Positions 25,203 through 34,266 of a DNA stretch of 40,525 nt are shown here, piece after piece; the first letter of the stretch is position 1; each line of letters opens with the position of its first letter. Origin of the DNA: VYFG01 sp964403545. GTDB taxonomy: Bacteria > Pseudomonadota > Gammaproteobacteria > Arenicellales > Poriferihabitantaceae. The notes beneath the pieces are model-generated. The model was not told where the DNA came from. It was given only the letters and a program-made list of their open reading frames with translations, and did no database searches. The stretch is from positions 1 through 40,525 of the forward strand of contig CAYOGN010000058.1 of NCBI GenBank assembly GCA_964403545.1, in the 5' to 3' direction. Made by a program: the position numbers and the translations under genes.

Positions 25203-26426
25203 ATGACTTCATTCAATGTCGATGTTGTACGCGGCGATTTTCCGATTCTGGCACGACAGGTTAATGGACGCCCCCTGATTTATCTGGATAATGGCGCCAC
25301 TGCGCAAAAACCCCGGTCGGTTATTGAAACTATCGATCACTACTACCGTGATCAAAATGCCAATATTCATCGCGGCGTACATCACTTGAGTCAGCTCGCT
25401 ACAACGGCTTACGAGGAGGCAAGGGAAACCATTCGCCAATATATCAATGCATCCCATAGTCACGAAGTTTTGTTCAACCGTGGTACTACCGATGGGATCA
25501 ATATGGTGGCCTCGTCCTGGGGAAGGAAGTTCCTGAACCCGGGAGATGAAGTCATAATTTCTACCATGGAACACCACTCCAATATCGTTCCATGGCAGAT
25601 GATTTGCGATGAACGCGAGGCTCAACTCAGGGTTATTCCCATTTTCCCAAGTGGAGAGCTGGATATGCAGGCTTTTGAACAAATGCTTGGAAGTCGTACT
25701 CGCATGGTTGCGGTGGCGCATGTTTCCAATGCATTGGGAACGATCAATCCTGTAGCAGAAATCATCCGGCAAAGCCATCTCGCGGGGGCGCTGGTTTTAT
25801 TGGACGGGGCACAGTTTGTACCCCATATGCGGCTCGATGTGCAGGCACTGGATGTGGATTTTTACGCATTTTCCGGACATAAGGTTTTCGGCCCGACCGG
25901 GGTTGGAATTCTGTACGGTAAAGAAAATTTGCTGAACAATATGCCGCCCTACCAGGGTGGCGGTGACATGATCGAAAAAGTCACTTTTGAAAAAACCACT
26001 TATAACAGCCTGCCCCATAAATTTGAGGCGGGAACACCGAATATTGCTGGCGGAATCGGTCTCGCTGCGGCAGTCGACTATGTGTCTCAGTTCGATCCAC
26101 AACAGTTGGCTGCCCATGAGCAGGATTTACTGGACTATGCCACAGAGAAATTGCTCCAGGTTCCCGGTCTGAGGATTTTCGGAACGGCCAGACATAAGGC
26201 CAGCGTTATTTCTTTCCTGATCGACGGACAGCATCCATTTGATGTTGGTACATTGCTTGATCAGCAGGGCATTGCGGTGCGTACCGGTCATCACTGCACC
26301 CAACCGCTGATGGACTATTACGGAATTCCAGGCACAATTCGAGCTTCATTTGCGATGTACAACAATCGGTCAGATGTTGATGCCCTGGTATCGGCGTTGA
26401 ATCGTGCCATTGAAATGTTGTCTTAG
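25203..26426 (+). CDS. sufS: cysteine desulfurase SufS/CsdA
   Basis: The 407-residue PLP enzyme takes sulfur from cysteine for Fe-S cluster assembly. Motifs are FNRGTTDGIN, TMEHHSNIVPW, DGAQFVPHM, the PLP lysine Lys227 (FSGHKVFGP) and the sulfur-carrying Cys365 (RTGHHCTQP), followed by GTIRASFAMYN. Length and register agree with E. coli SufS (406 aa). I placed the start at 25203 because MTSFNVDVVRGDFPIL aligns with the family N-terminus and lies downstream of a TATAAT; in-frame ATG 25173 and a TTG at 25113 are alternatives. SufE is encoded 39 bp downstream. No sufBCD genes are adjacent. Confidence 0.95.
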   Translation: MTSFNVDVVRGDFPILARQVNGRPLIYLDNGATAQKPRSVIETIDHYYRDQNANIHRGVHHLSQLATTAYEEARETIRQYINASHSHEVLFNRGTTDGINMVASSWGRKFLNPGDEVIISTMEHHSNIVPWQMICDEREAQLRVIPIFPSGELDMQAFEQMLGSRTRMVAVAHVSNALGTINPVAEIIRQSHLAGALVLLDGAQFVPHMRLDVQALDVDFYAFSGHKVFGPTGVGILYGKENLLNNMPPYQGGGDMIEKVTFEKTTYNSLPHKFEAGTPNIAGGIGLAAAVDYVSQFDPQQLAAHEQDLLDYATEKLLQVPGLRIFGTARHKASVISFLIDGQHPFDVGTLLDQQGIAVRTGHHCTQPLMDYYGIPGTIRASFAMYNNRSDVDALVSALNRAIEMLS

Positions 26427-26465
26427 GGAACCTGATCAGAACATTTTTGCAATTACTAAATTTAA

Positions 26466-26885
26466 ATGAACATCAATGAAACCCAGGATGAAGTGATCGA
26501 GGAGTTCGGATTGTTTGATCAGTGGATGGACAAGTATGAATACATTATCGATCTTGGCAAAAAATTACCGCTGATAGAGTCGCGTTACAAAAATCAGGAA
26601 CACCTGATTCCCGGTTGTCAGAGTCAGGTCTGGTTACATGCTGAACTACAGGATGGAAGGGTGGCATTTACCGCCGACAGTGACGCCATTATTACCAAGG
26701 GCATTATTGCTCTGTTAATCAGGGTGCTGTCAGAACAGAAACCGGATGATATCGCGGCAGCAGATCTGTATTTTATCGATCGTATTGGGCTGAAAGAACA
26801 CCTCTCACCGTCACGATCCAATGGCCTGGTCAGTATGGTTGGAAAGCTCAAGGCAATTGGAGATAATTTCAGCAAGACGCATTAG
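26466..26885 (+). CDS. sufE: sulfur acceptor protein SufE
   Basis: The 139-residue protein accepts persulfide sulfur from SufS and stimulates it. The catalytic Cys51 lies in LIPGCQSQVW, the same position as in E. coli SufE, and the flanking MDKYEYIIDLGKKLP and DADAIITKGIIALLIRVL-like segments are typical. Length matches the family (about 138-147). It directly follows sufS, and its stop is only about 10 bp from the stop of the convergent CPBP gene. Confidence 0.95.
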   Translation: MNINETQDEVIEEFGLFDQWMDKYEYIIDLGKKLPLIESRYKNQEHLIPGCQSQVWLHAELQDGRVAFTADSDAIITKGIIALLIRVLSEQKPDDIAAADLYFIDRIGLKEHLSPSRSNGLVSMVGKLKAIGDNFSKTH

Positions 26886-26894
26886 TCGGCACCG

Positions 26895-27638
26895 TTACTG
26901 AAACCATCCGATTCGTAGCAGAGAAAAATAGTCCATCGAAAAAGCAACCCCACAGTGGACAAATAGCCCGGGCCAGATAGATCTTGTTTTTATCGCAAGA
27001 TATCCAAGCACCAGCCCTCCCGCAATTGATCCCAACGCTTCCGGCAACGGCTTATGAATGTGTATTAATGCATAAGGAATAACCATTATAGCAATAGCAT
27101 AGTACCCCATCATCCGCTCCAGTCGAAACAGGCAAAATCCGCGAAAGAAAAATTCCACGGCAAAAAATTGCAGCATATAAACCATTTCGTACGACATCCA
27201 GTCGTTGATGCCTGCGGGTTTATACATCGGGTAGAAGCTATAAAACCCTGGTTCCGCAGATACGATCCACAGGATCGGTAACATTACCAACAGCAAACCA
27301 AAATAGACCGGAAAATGGGTGATCGCTGAGCGCAGTGACAGGCCATAGTGATGCATCCCCGGCAGTGGAAATATCAGGTGAAATCCAAGCGGTACGACTA
27401 CGAACAACAGCATACAAGCCAACGAAAAGTGAATCTGGGCAGCAAATGCGCTACGTTCTGGAACCAGGGGTTGATAGATACTCAACTCGCTGAAATTACG
27501 ATAAAAAGCACTCTGCAGTCCATAGCGATCCAGTAACAGCAGGATCAACGCAATTAATACAGGGGTCAGGATTAAACCAGTAATCTGGCGATCGGGAAAT
27601 CTGTCGGGCCAAAGAAGGGATTTATACCTGCCTAACAT
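26895..27638 (-). CDS. CPBP-family intramembrane protease-like protein
   Basis: The 247-residue protein has about six to seven hydrophobic segments. The CPBP/Abi core is recognisable: AVEFFFRGFCLF (the E-xxx-R motif, with one Glu instead of the usual Glu-Glu pair), YALIHIHKPLPEALGSIAGGLVLGYL (second conserved His motif) and IWPGLFVHCGVAFSMD (third His motif). The family includes CAAX-type prenyl proteases and bacterial membrane proteases. It lies 3 bp downstream of the EamA gene and is presumably co-transcribed. No substrate can be named. Confidence 0.85.
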   Translation of the reverse strand: MLGRYKSLLWPDRFPDRQITGLILTPVLIALILLLLDRYGLQSAFYRNFSELSIYQPLVPERSAFAAQIHFSLACMLLFVVVPLGFHLIFPLPGMHHYGLSLRSAITHFPVYFGLLLVMLPILWIVSAEPGFYSFYPMYKPAGINDWMSYEMVYMLQFFAVEFFFRGFCLFRLERMMGYYAIAIMVIPYALIHIHKPLPEALGSIAGGLVLGYLAIKTRSIWPGLFVHCGVAFSMDYFSLLRIGWFQ

Positions 27639-27641
27639 TGC

Positions 27642-28583
27642 TCACTCACCGGATATCTTTCCGATTTCACCGGGCTGGTGTTTTGCTCCGATGTACAGCC
27701 AGGCAGTTTCCAGTACTCCGGCTAACGTGATCAAGGCTACCCCGATAAGTTGGGGTGGGCCAAATGCTTCACCGGCCCACAATGCTGCGGTCACAACGCC
27801 AACGCTGATCTCGGTCATAAAGAGCAGGCCGACAATACCTGGGTTTAACTTTGATGGGCCATAGACGGTAGCCACTGCCGCGGGTACGATAACAATTAGT
27901 GCAAATGGTAGCAGCCACCAAAGTTGTGGCCACAAGTTTGTCCACCGGGGTGTGGCCTCAAATCCGTAATGGGTTGCCAGGGTGGCACCGACAACCGATA
28001 TAACGGCACTCCAGAAAACGAATCCGGCGGCAAAATCGACAGGTTTTTCCTCCTTGTCAGTGAGTATCATTAACGCCATACCAGCCCATAATATCCCCGA
28101 ACACAATGCCATCCAGTCGCCGATATTGTGCGGTATGGGAATGGTATTTCCCTGACCCAGAATTGACCAAAGTCCGGCAAATGCGAATGCCATGGAAAAC
28201 CAGCGCACGGGCGTAATCCGATCTCTGGCGAAAATCCGGGCAAATAAAAATCCCCATATTGGCATCAGATAGAAAAGAGCAACCGCAGACACTACTTCGG
28301 TGTAAACGAATGCTGCGGTGTAGAGGGTAAAACCCAGGCCGCTAAAAATACAAATAAAATGAAAGCGTCCATGGCCGGGAAAGAACCTTGGCCAATGGGA
28401 AAAAATGATCGGTAATACAAAAACCGTCGCAGCAATGTTAAACATCGAGGTCGCCCATATACCAGAGAATCCTTGTTCATCGAGCGCCCTCAATGGTATC
28501 CAGAATACGCCAAACACCATGCCGGAATACACTGCTGATGCCTTCGCCAGATTCTGTTCTGAAATTTTGTTAAATATTGACAA
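27642..28583 (-). CDS. DMT-superfamily (EamA) transporter
   Basis: The 313-residue protein consists of two EamA repeats with about ten transmembrane helices (first half ending near residue 150, second beginning with WMALCSGILWAGMALMI). EamA proteins export or import small metabolites. Translation starts at TTG, well supported by AGGAG seven bases upstream. The tandem motif at 28645-28670 lies about 60-85 bp in front of the gene, placing it in the proposed amine regulon. Substrate is unknown; an amine or its deaminated product is plausible from context. Confidence 0.88.
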   Translation of the reverse strand: MSIFNKISEQNLAKASAVYSGMVFGVFWIPLRALDEQGFSGIWATSMFNIAATVFVLPIIFSHWPRFFPGHGRFHFICIFSGLGFTLYTAAFVYTEVVSAVALFYLMPIWGFLFARIFARDRITPVRWFSMAFAFAGLWSILGQGNTIPIPHNIGDWMALCSGILWAGMALMILTDKEEKPVDFAAGFVFWSAVISVVGATLATHYGFEATPRWTNLWPQLWWLLPFALIVIVPAAVATVYGPSKLNPGIVGLLFMTEISVGVVTAALWAGEAFGPPQLIGVALITLAGVLETAWLYIGAKHQPGEIGKISGE

Positions 28584-28644
28584 TCAGAAACTCCTGGTTT
28601 GTTGCGGTCAACTATTGATTTCAGGTTTGACTATGCAACCGGGT

Positions 28645-28670
28645 GGAGCACTAGTGTGTTGGACCACTAG
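28645..28670. promoter_or_regulatory. GTTGGRCCACTAG motif, copy 1 plus degenerate tandem half
   Basis: GTTGGACCACTAG (28658-28670) overlaps the stop of the esterase gene and is followed leftward by a weaker direct copy (minus strand CTAGTGGTCCAAC then CTAGTGCTCCACC). It lies upstream of the EamA gene. The same 13-mer occurs at 31246-31258 and with one change at 29634-29646. The TGG-A-CCA core suggests a regulator operator; the regulator is not in the window. Confidence 0.55.
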
Positions 28671-29590
28671 AGTTCTCCGAGCAGTTTAATGGATTTGCAG
28701 ATTCGAGCGAAACTGGCGCCCGCTTTCTCACTGCAATGCCGCGCCCGTAAATACCCGTGAACCAGCCCCGGTTCCACATAACACGTAGCTTCCACTCCAG
28801 CCTGCTTCAGTCTGCCAGTGTATTCCACCGCATCGTCCCGGACGGGATCATGCTCTGCGGCAAAAGCGATACAGGGAGGCAGGTCTGAATATTCTTTCAG
28901 CGCCAGCGGATAGTATATCGGGTCATGCCAGTCTGGATTCCCGGCGCTTCTATGGTTACGATAATCTATCACTGACTGCAATGAAAGAGCAGGCGCATCT
29001 GCCTTACTGGTATATGAATCGAGCTCCAGTAGCTCGCCACCCAGGTGAGGATAGATCAAAACCTGGCCCAATGGTTGTCGGTCGCTACCATGCTGGGCAA
29101 TACAGAGCGATGCCGCAAGGGTCGCCCCTGCAGAATCTCCTGCAACAACTGTATGCCCCGCGTCCAGGGCCAGAAACACATCAAGTGCATCTTCAAATTG
29201 AACAGGATGAGTATGTTCAGGTGCAAGCCGGTAATCCACCGAAACCACTCGGTATCCTGACTGTTCAGAGATTTCAGCACATACGGAATCGTGGCTTTCG
29301 AGATTCCCCACTACAAACCCGCCGCCATGAAGATACATAACGGTCACCGGAGATCGATGTTGTGGATGTTCATAGATGCGGATCGGAATGGGCCCGTGTC
29401 GGCCGGGCAACTCGTGGTCTGTGGATGTAATGCCAGCGGGGTAGGGGGAATGAAAAGCGGCACACATTTTGAGATACAGTCGGCGATTGTCCGCAATAGA
29501 CAGAGTGCCGTTGTCATCTGGATAACAGCCTTCACTATTCTCCAGGTAGGTGATCATTTCATCATCCAGAGGGTATTTAATCAGGTCCAT
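28667..29590 (-). CDS. alpha/beta hydrolase, hormone-sensitive-lipase family esterase
   Basis: The protein of 307 residues has the HSL-family oxyanion motif HGGGFVVG (from residue 88), the nucleophile Ser153 in GDSAG, and a likely acid/base pair in AEHDPVRDD and GLVHGYL. It would hydrolyse a small ester (or amide) in the cytoplasm. I start at the ATG at 29590 (MDLIKYPLDDEM); the frame is open for 25 more codons from a TTG, but that stretch contains the regulatory motif at 29634. The ribosome binding site is weak. A motif copy on either side suggests co-regulation with EamA and the amine genes. Confidence 0.87.
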   Translation of the reverse strand: MDLIKYPLDDEMITYLENSEGCYPDDNGTLSIADNRRLYLKMCAAFHSPYPAGITSTDHELPGRHGPIPIRIYEHPQHRSPVTVMYLHGGGFVVGNLESHDSVCAEISEQSGYRVVSVDYRLAPEHTHPVQFEDALDVFLALDAGHTVVAGDSAGATLAASLCIAQHGSDRQPLGQVLIYPHLGGELLELDSYTSKADAPALSLQSVIDYRNHRSAGNPDWHDPIYYPLALKEYSDLPPCIAFAAEHDPVRDDAVEYTGRLKQAGVEATCYVEPGLVHGYLRARHCSEKAGASFARICKSIKLLGEL

Positions 29591-29633
29591 GGGTTCAGTC
29601 AGGGTAGTAGGTAGCTTGAGTTTTGACGAATGC

Positions 29634-29646
29634 GTTGGGCCACTAG
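29634..29646. promoter_or_regulatory. GTTGGRCCACTAG motif, copy 2 (esterase gene upstream region)
   Basis: GTTGGGCCACTAG differs from the other two copies by one base. It lies 44 bp upstream of the chosen esterase ATG, between that gene and the aminotransferase stop at 29750, where a promoter for the esterase is expected. Confidence 0.5.
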
Positions 29647-29749
29647 AGTGCCACGCAAGGCCCAATTAAGGCAATGCCCGGCAGCGGGTTACCGCGAAGA
29701 GATTTAAAAATCATGCATACAATCAAGATGTACTGGTTACCCGAAATCG

Positions 29750-31120
29750 CTATTTTACAAGTCCACTGTATAAATCAGCAAAGCTGTTACCCAACGCTTG
29801 TTCGAAAAACGCCACGTCTTCCATTTGAATGCAAAGTGGTGGACAGATGCGCAGGATGTTCTTGTGCGCGCCCGACTTTGAAGCGACCAGGCCATGTTTG
29901 CGAGTGAGTTGAAATAACTGATCCATTTCTTCGGTTGCGGGTTCCCTGGTAGTACGATCCCTGACCAGTTCTGCCGCCATCATCAATCCTTTCCCGCGTA
30001 CATTGCCGATCAGGTCGTATTTTTTTTCCAGCCGATGTAAAACCTCCAGTAATGCAGCACCGACTTGCTTTGCATTATCGATCAAGTTGCATCCATCAAT
30101 GACCCTAAGCACTGCCCTGCCCGCGGCGCAGGACACCGGATTAGCGCCATAGGTATTGAAGTAAAATTTATCTGCCATGATTTCCGCGATATTTCTTTTT
30201 GCCACCACCGCGCCGAGCGGAAAGCCATTGCCAATGCCTTTTGCCAGAACAATGATGTCCGGCACTACGTCTTGAGATGAAAATGCCCAGTAGCCTTCGC
30301 CTGTACGACCAAATCCCGACTGTACTTCATCGACAATACATAGTCCCCCGGCAGCGTGGACCCGCTCAAAAGCGCCCGAAAGATAGCCATCTGGCAGAGG
30401 AATGATACCGCCATATCCCTGTACAGGTTCGAAAAACATACCCGCAATCTTTCCAGGGGTGCCGTAAAAAATTGTTCGGTCAAGATCATCCAGATAAGGT
30501 TCAACTCCTTCTCCGTGAATGCCACGATATTGATCTGGATTCGGCGAAAACTGGACGCCATTGAGCAACGAAATATTGTGTCGAAAACTGCTGATTCCGG
30601 TGACAGACTGGGCACCAAAGGTGGCGCCGTGATAGCTGTTAGTCAACGAAACTACGTCGTTATTACGAGTATAGGATCGGGCCAGTAATAGTGCAAAGTC
30701 GATGGCTTCAGCACCGCTGTTCAGGAAATGAACAACCCACTCTTCCTGGCGGGGAAACTTTGCGGTTAATTCCTCTGCATAATGCGCCGGGACTGGATGA
30801 AAAAACATGGTAGTGCAATGTTGCAGCCGACTTGCCTGGTGCTGAACTGCCGTAGTTACCGCGGGATTGTTATAGCCCACACTGATGCAAAGATTCTGAC
30901 TCAGGCAGTCAAGGTATTGATTTCCCTGCTCATCCCATAAATACTGATCCTGACCACGTTTGAAAATCAATGGTGTTCGGTAAGGAACAAATGCTCTTTG
31001 TGATGCGGCAAAGTATTTTTCCCGCCTGCCGACAATTGCATCGGTATCCCAATCCACCGCAAGGGTGAATTTGTCTGGATCAGATTTTATTTGCTGAGAA
31101 ATTCGTTTGATGGTTTTCAT
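29750..31120 (-). CDS. class III aminotransferase, AGXT2-like
   Basis: The 456-residue PLP enzyme belongs to fold-type I class III aminotransferases. Motifs are HFLNSGAEAIDFALLLAR, SYHGATFGAQSVTG, cofactor Asp264 (CIVDEVQSGFGRTG) and the PLP lysine Lys294 (LAKGIGNGFPLGAV). The last two blocks resemble mammalian-type alanine-glyoxylate aminotransferase 2 and related omega-amino-acid transaminases. It is transcribed leftward, divergent from the FAD oxidase operon, sharing a 276-bp region with motif copy 3. It likely transaminates an amine or amino acid produced or used by the neighbouring oxidases; the substrate is undetermined. Confidence 0.88.
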   Translation of the reverse strand: MKTIKRISQQIKSDPDKFTLAVDWDTDAIVGRREKYFAASQRAFVPYRTPLIFKRGQDQYLWDEQGNQYLDCLSQNLCISVGYNNPAVTTAVQHQASRLQHCTTMFFHPVPAHYAEELTAKFPRQEEWVVHFLNSGAEAIDFALLLARSYTRNNDVVSLTNSYHGATFGAQSVTGISSFRHNISLLNGVQFSPNPDQYRGIHGEGVEPYLDDLDRTIFYGTPGKIAGMFFEPVQGYGGIIPLPDGYLSGAFERVHAAGGLCIVDEVQSGFGRTGEGYWAFSSQDVVPDIIVLAKGIGNGFPLGAVVAKRNIAEIMADKFYFNTYGANPVSCAAGRAVLRVIDGCNLIDNAKQVGAALLEVLHRLEKKYDLIGNVRGKGLMMAAELVRDRTTREPATEEMDQLFQLTRKHGLVASKSGAHKNILRICPPLCIQMEDVAFFEQALGNSFADLYSGLVK

Positions 31121-31245
31121 GAGCTTTAGTCAGGGCGATGAAAATATAGCGGGTTTCTTAAGCCATCTTGACAGGATCAAATTTAGTGATTCCGCTTGAT
31201 GAGATTTCCGTCATATGGAATGCGTTATCAAAATAACTGAAATAG

Positions 31246-31258
31246 GTTGGACCACTAG
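31246..31258. promoter_or_regulatory. GTTGGRCCACTAG motif, copy 3 (aminotransferase / FAD oxidase divergent region)
   Basis: GTTGGACCACTAG is identical to copy 1. It lies near the middle of the divergent region, 126 bp from the aminotransferase ATG and 139 bp from the oxidase ATG, and about 40 bp upstream of the oxidase -35, a position suited to an activator or a shared operator. Confidence 0.55.
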
Positions 31259-31295
31259 TGTCTGGCAATGGATCCCTTGTTTCGTTTTTCAAAAT

Positions 31296-31324
31296 TTGGT
31301 GTGCATCTCTGCACTACCTATAAT
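31296..31324 (+). promoter_or_regulatory. candidate promoter of the FAD oxidase-mttB-DMGDH operon
   Basis: TTGGTG (31296-31301) and the perfect -10 TATAAT (31319-31324) are 17 bp apart. The predicted leader is about 65 bases. The -35 is weak, compatible with need for an activator bound at the motif just upstream. Confidence 0.55.
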
Positions 31325-31396
31325 ACATGACAAATTTGACGAAATTTAAAGTAGACTGAGATTCAACACTTCATTATTACATTTATAGAGCGCTAA

Positions 31397-32674
31397 ATGA
31401 AAACTACACCTTACTGGTGGGAACATGCACCCCGGGAATCAGTCAGTTCACCCGAGTTGCCAGTGCGGGTTGATGTGGCAATTGTCGGAGCCGGTTTCAG
31501 CGGTCTGAATGCGGCTTTTATTCTGGCGCGGGCAGGGTTATCGGTGGCGGTGTTTGAGTCGGGTCAACTGGGTGAGGGGGCAAGCTCACGAAATGGAGGC
31601 ATGGTGGGACCCAGCTTTCACAAACTCGGTGTTGCCGGGCTAAAGGCACAATATGGAAACACAAAAACCAGCGAAATCCTGGCTGAAAGCGTAGGATTTG
31701 TTGATTTTCTGGAGTCATTTCTCAAGCAGGAAAATATCGAAGCAGACTTTGTCCGAACCGGGCGGTTTCGGGGCGCGTTAAAACCTTCCCATTTTGATGC
31801 TATGGCGCGTGAACTCGAAATGCTGCAAGGGTCCTGTGGTGTTAGCGGTTCGCTGATAAATGCTGACGATCAAGCCGCTGAAACCGGTTCAAATCGCTAT
31901 GTTGGTGGCGTGGTTTATTACAATGATGGCGGCCTGCATCCGGCGAAATACCACAATGGCCTGGCCGCCCGGGTACGTCAACTGGGGGCCACAATCTTCA
32001 CCCATACACCGGTCATTGAAATAAACAGATCTACTGCCGGATACTGCCTTACCACACCGCAGGGAAATATATTGTCGGATCGTGTCGCAATCTGTACCAA
32101 TGGCTATACAGGGGCACAATTTGCTGATTTAAGACGTCGGGTTTTACCCTTGCGAAGTGCAATTATTGCCACTGAAGCGCTGGACCCGACGTTAATGTCG
32201 AAATTGATGCCCAAGGGCAGAATGTGCGGAGACAGTCGGCGTATCGTCGCCTACTATCGACCCTCGCCCGATGGCCAGCGCATTCTTTTTGGCAGTCGTG
32301 CAACCGGGTTGCACGACAATCCGAAAAAAAATGTAATTCATTTGCGACGCTCCATGGTGGAAATTTTTCCTCAATTAGCCGAGTTAAAAATCAGTCATGT
32401 CTGGTCAGGTCTGGTTGCCTATACCTTTGATCATACCCCTCATATAGGGCGGCGCGACGGTATTTACTACGCCATGGGATACTGTGGGTCCGGGGTTGCA
32501 CGGGCCAGCTACTTCGGGCAAAAACTGGGCTACAAAATACTGGACCAGGAAGACCGGGGTCGAACCGCTTTCGATGATCTTTTGTTCCAGACCAAACCAC
32601 TATACACCGGCAATCCATGGTTTATGCCGCTATTGTTAAACTGGCATCGGGTAGCTGACAAGCTGGGAATATAG
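31397..32674 (+). CDS. FAD-dependent amine oxidoreductase (DAO family, PuuB/OrdL-like)
   Basis: The 425-residue flavoprotein starts with a Rossmann dinucleotide motif (VAIVGAGFSGLNAAFILARAG, GxGxxG at 31-36) and has GEGASSRNGGMVGPSFHKLG, the hallmark of gamma-glutamylputrescine oxidoreductase-type enzymes. The C-terminal substrate domain includes RIVAYYRPSPDGQRILFGSR and SGLVAYTFDHTPHIGR with the FAD-closing YCGSGVARASYFGQKLG. It likely oxidises a primary or secondary amine to an aldehyde. It is the first gene of a three-gene operon; mttB follows after 23 bp. Substrate unknown. Confidence 0.9.
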   Translation: MKTTPYWWEHAPRESVSSPELPVRVDVAIVGAGFSGLNAAFILARAGLSVAVFESGQLGEGASSRNGGMVGPSFHKLGVAGLKAQYGNTKTSEILAESVGFVDFLESFLKQENIEADFVRTGRFRGALKPSHFDAMARELEMLQGSCGVSGSLINADDQAAETGSNRYVGGVVYYNDGGLHPAKYHNGLAARVRQLGATIFTHTPVIEINRSTAGYCLTTPQGNILSDRVAICTNGYTGAQFADLRRRVLPLRSAIIATEALDPTLMSKLMPKGRMCGDSRRIVAYYRPSPDGQRILFGSRATGLHDNPKKNVIHLRRSMVEIFPQLAELKISHVWSGLVAYTFDHTPHIGRRDGIYYAMGYCGSGVARASYFGQKLGYKILDQEDRGRTAFDDLLFQTKPLYTGNPWFMPLLLNWHRVADKLGI

Positions 32675-32697
32675 GTCATTTTTATAAGGCGCCCCCA

Positions 32698-34254
32698 ATG
32701 AGATCTGTTCGCTCTGAATCAACCGGGCAAACAGGAAAATTACGTGGCAGGCGACAGCGTTTGGCGAAACGCAATGCATCATCAGTGAGACGCGTACCCT
32801 ATATCAATCGCCAGCTTGCCACCTATGACATTCTCACTGAGGAAGGCCTGTGTCTGATAGAACAAAATGCAGACACAATCCTGCGTGATATAGGGATGGA
32901 GTTTCATGATGATCCGGAACTGCTGGCGCTATGGAAACAGGCGGGTGCCAATGTGGACGGGGTCAGAGTAAGGATTGAACCCGGCATGTGCCGTCAGATC
33001 ATCCAGGAAACCGCGCCTGCCGAATTCACTCAGCACGCCCGTAATCCTGATAATAATGTGGTGATTGGTGGTAACAACACGGTCTTGTGTCCCTCCTTTG
33101 GGCCGCCATTTGTTCACGATCTGGATCAGGGGCGGCGTTACGGAACCCTCGATGATTTTCATCAATTGGTGAAAATACATCAGATGATTCCGTGGTTACA
33201 TCATTCCGGCGGGATCGTCTGCGAACCCGTAGACGTTCCTGTCAATAAACGCCATCTCGATATGTTACTAGGGCATTTTCGGTACAGTGACCGGGGGTGT
33301 TTCGGTGCTTTAATTGGTGAACAGCGGGCACAGGACTCCATCGCCATGGCGCGGATTCTTTATGGCGAGAAATTTGTCGATCAGCATTGTGTACTTTATT
33401 CTGTGGCAAATACCAACGCTCCCTTGGTGCTCGATTCTGCCATGTCCGGTGCACTCAAGACATATGCCAGACACAACCAGGCGGTAGCATGTACGCCGTG
33501 GACACTGGCGGGGGCGATGAGTCCCTGTACCGTGGCCGGGACATTGGCCCAGGTGCTGGCCGAATCCATGGCGGTGTGTGCGTTGACCCAGTTGATTCGC
33601 CCCGGCGCTCCCTGTCTGATGGGTAGCTTTGCGACCGCAATTTCCATGCAATCCGGTGCCCCCACCTTTGGCAATCCTGAAGGTGGCAAAATGGTTCTCG
33701 CTGCAGGGCAACTGGCGCGAAGACTGGGGGTCCCATTTCACACTGTAGGGGCACTATCAGCGTCAAAATTACCCGATGCCCAGGCCCAGCAGGAAGCGAC
33801 CTATGGTCTGATCATGGCGGTGCTGGCGGGGGCCAATTTTATCAATCACGCTACGGGCTGGCTTGAAGGTGGACTCGTGACTGGTTACGAAAAAACCATT
33901 ATAGACGCCGATCTATGCGGAAACCTCATTGATTTTTGCAAGGGGATAGACCTGTCTGAATCCGCCCAGGCCATGGATGCCATATTTGAAACAGGTCCGG
34001 GACAACATTTTCTTTCCAGTCGGCATACTTTGGATAATTTTGAACATGCCTTTTACCGCCCCGACGTTGCCGATAACAATTCCTATGAACAGTGGAGTTC
34101 AGAAGGCGGTCAGGATGCCGCCCTGCGGGCCAACAAAATTTGGAAACGGCATCTTGAGAACTATATAGAACCGACCCTTGATCCAGCCATACTGGAGGCG
34201 CTGGAGGATTACGTGGCGAAACGAAAAGCTACCATGCCTGATCGTAATTATTGA
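32698..34254 (+). CDS. MttB-family (trimethylamine methyltransferase-like) protein, non-pyrrolysine
   Basis: The 518-residue protein belongs to the MttB superfamily (COG5598): an Arg-rich start, ILRDIGMEFHDDPE, a TIM-barrel body with GSFATAISMQSGAPTFGNPEGG near residues 309-330 and SASKLPDAQAQQEATYG near 354-370, the region where archaeal MttB carries pyrrolysine. No in-frame TAG interrupts it, so it is a pyrrolysine-free homologue. Characterised relatives demethylate quaternary amines (glycine betaine, proline betaine, carnitine) onto a corrinoid protein. No corrinoid protein, RamA-type reactivator or methyl-corrinoid transferase is encoded nearby. It is flanked by two amine-type flavoenzymes in one operon. 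Confidence 0.9.
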   Translation: MRSVRSESTGQTGKLRGRRQRLAKRNASSVRRVPYINRQLATYDILTEEGLCLIEQNADTILRDIGMEFHDDPELLALWKQAGANVDGVRVRIEPGMCRQIIQETAPAEFTQHARNPDNNVVIGGNNTVLCPSFGPPFVHDLDQGRRYGTLDDFHQLVKIHQMIPWLHHSGGIVCEPVDVPVNKRHLDMLLGHFRYSDRGCFGALIGEQRAQDSIAMARILYGEKFVDQHCVLYSVANTNAPLVLDSAMSGALKTYARHNQAVACTPWTLAGAMSPCTVAGTLAQVLAESMAVCALTQLIRPGAPCLMGSFATAISMQSGAPTFGNPEGGKMVLAAGQLARRLGVPFHTVGALSASKLPDAQAQQEATYGLIMAVLAGANFINHATGWLEGGLVTGYEKTIIDADLCGNLIDFCKGIDLSESAQAMDAIFETGPGQHFLSSRHTLDNFEHAFYRPDVADNNSYEQWSSEGGQDAALRANKIWKRHLENYIEPTLDPAILEALEDYVAKRKATMPDRNY

Positions 34255-34266
34255 CCAGGTCATCCA

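Noticed and set aside
32698..34254. Pyrrolysine-containing MttB
   Set aside because: The frame is continuous over 518 codons without an in-frame TAG, and the region where Pyl would occur reads as ordinary residues.
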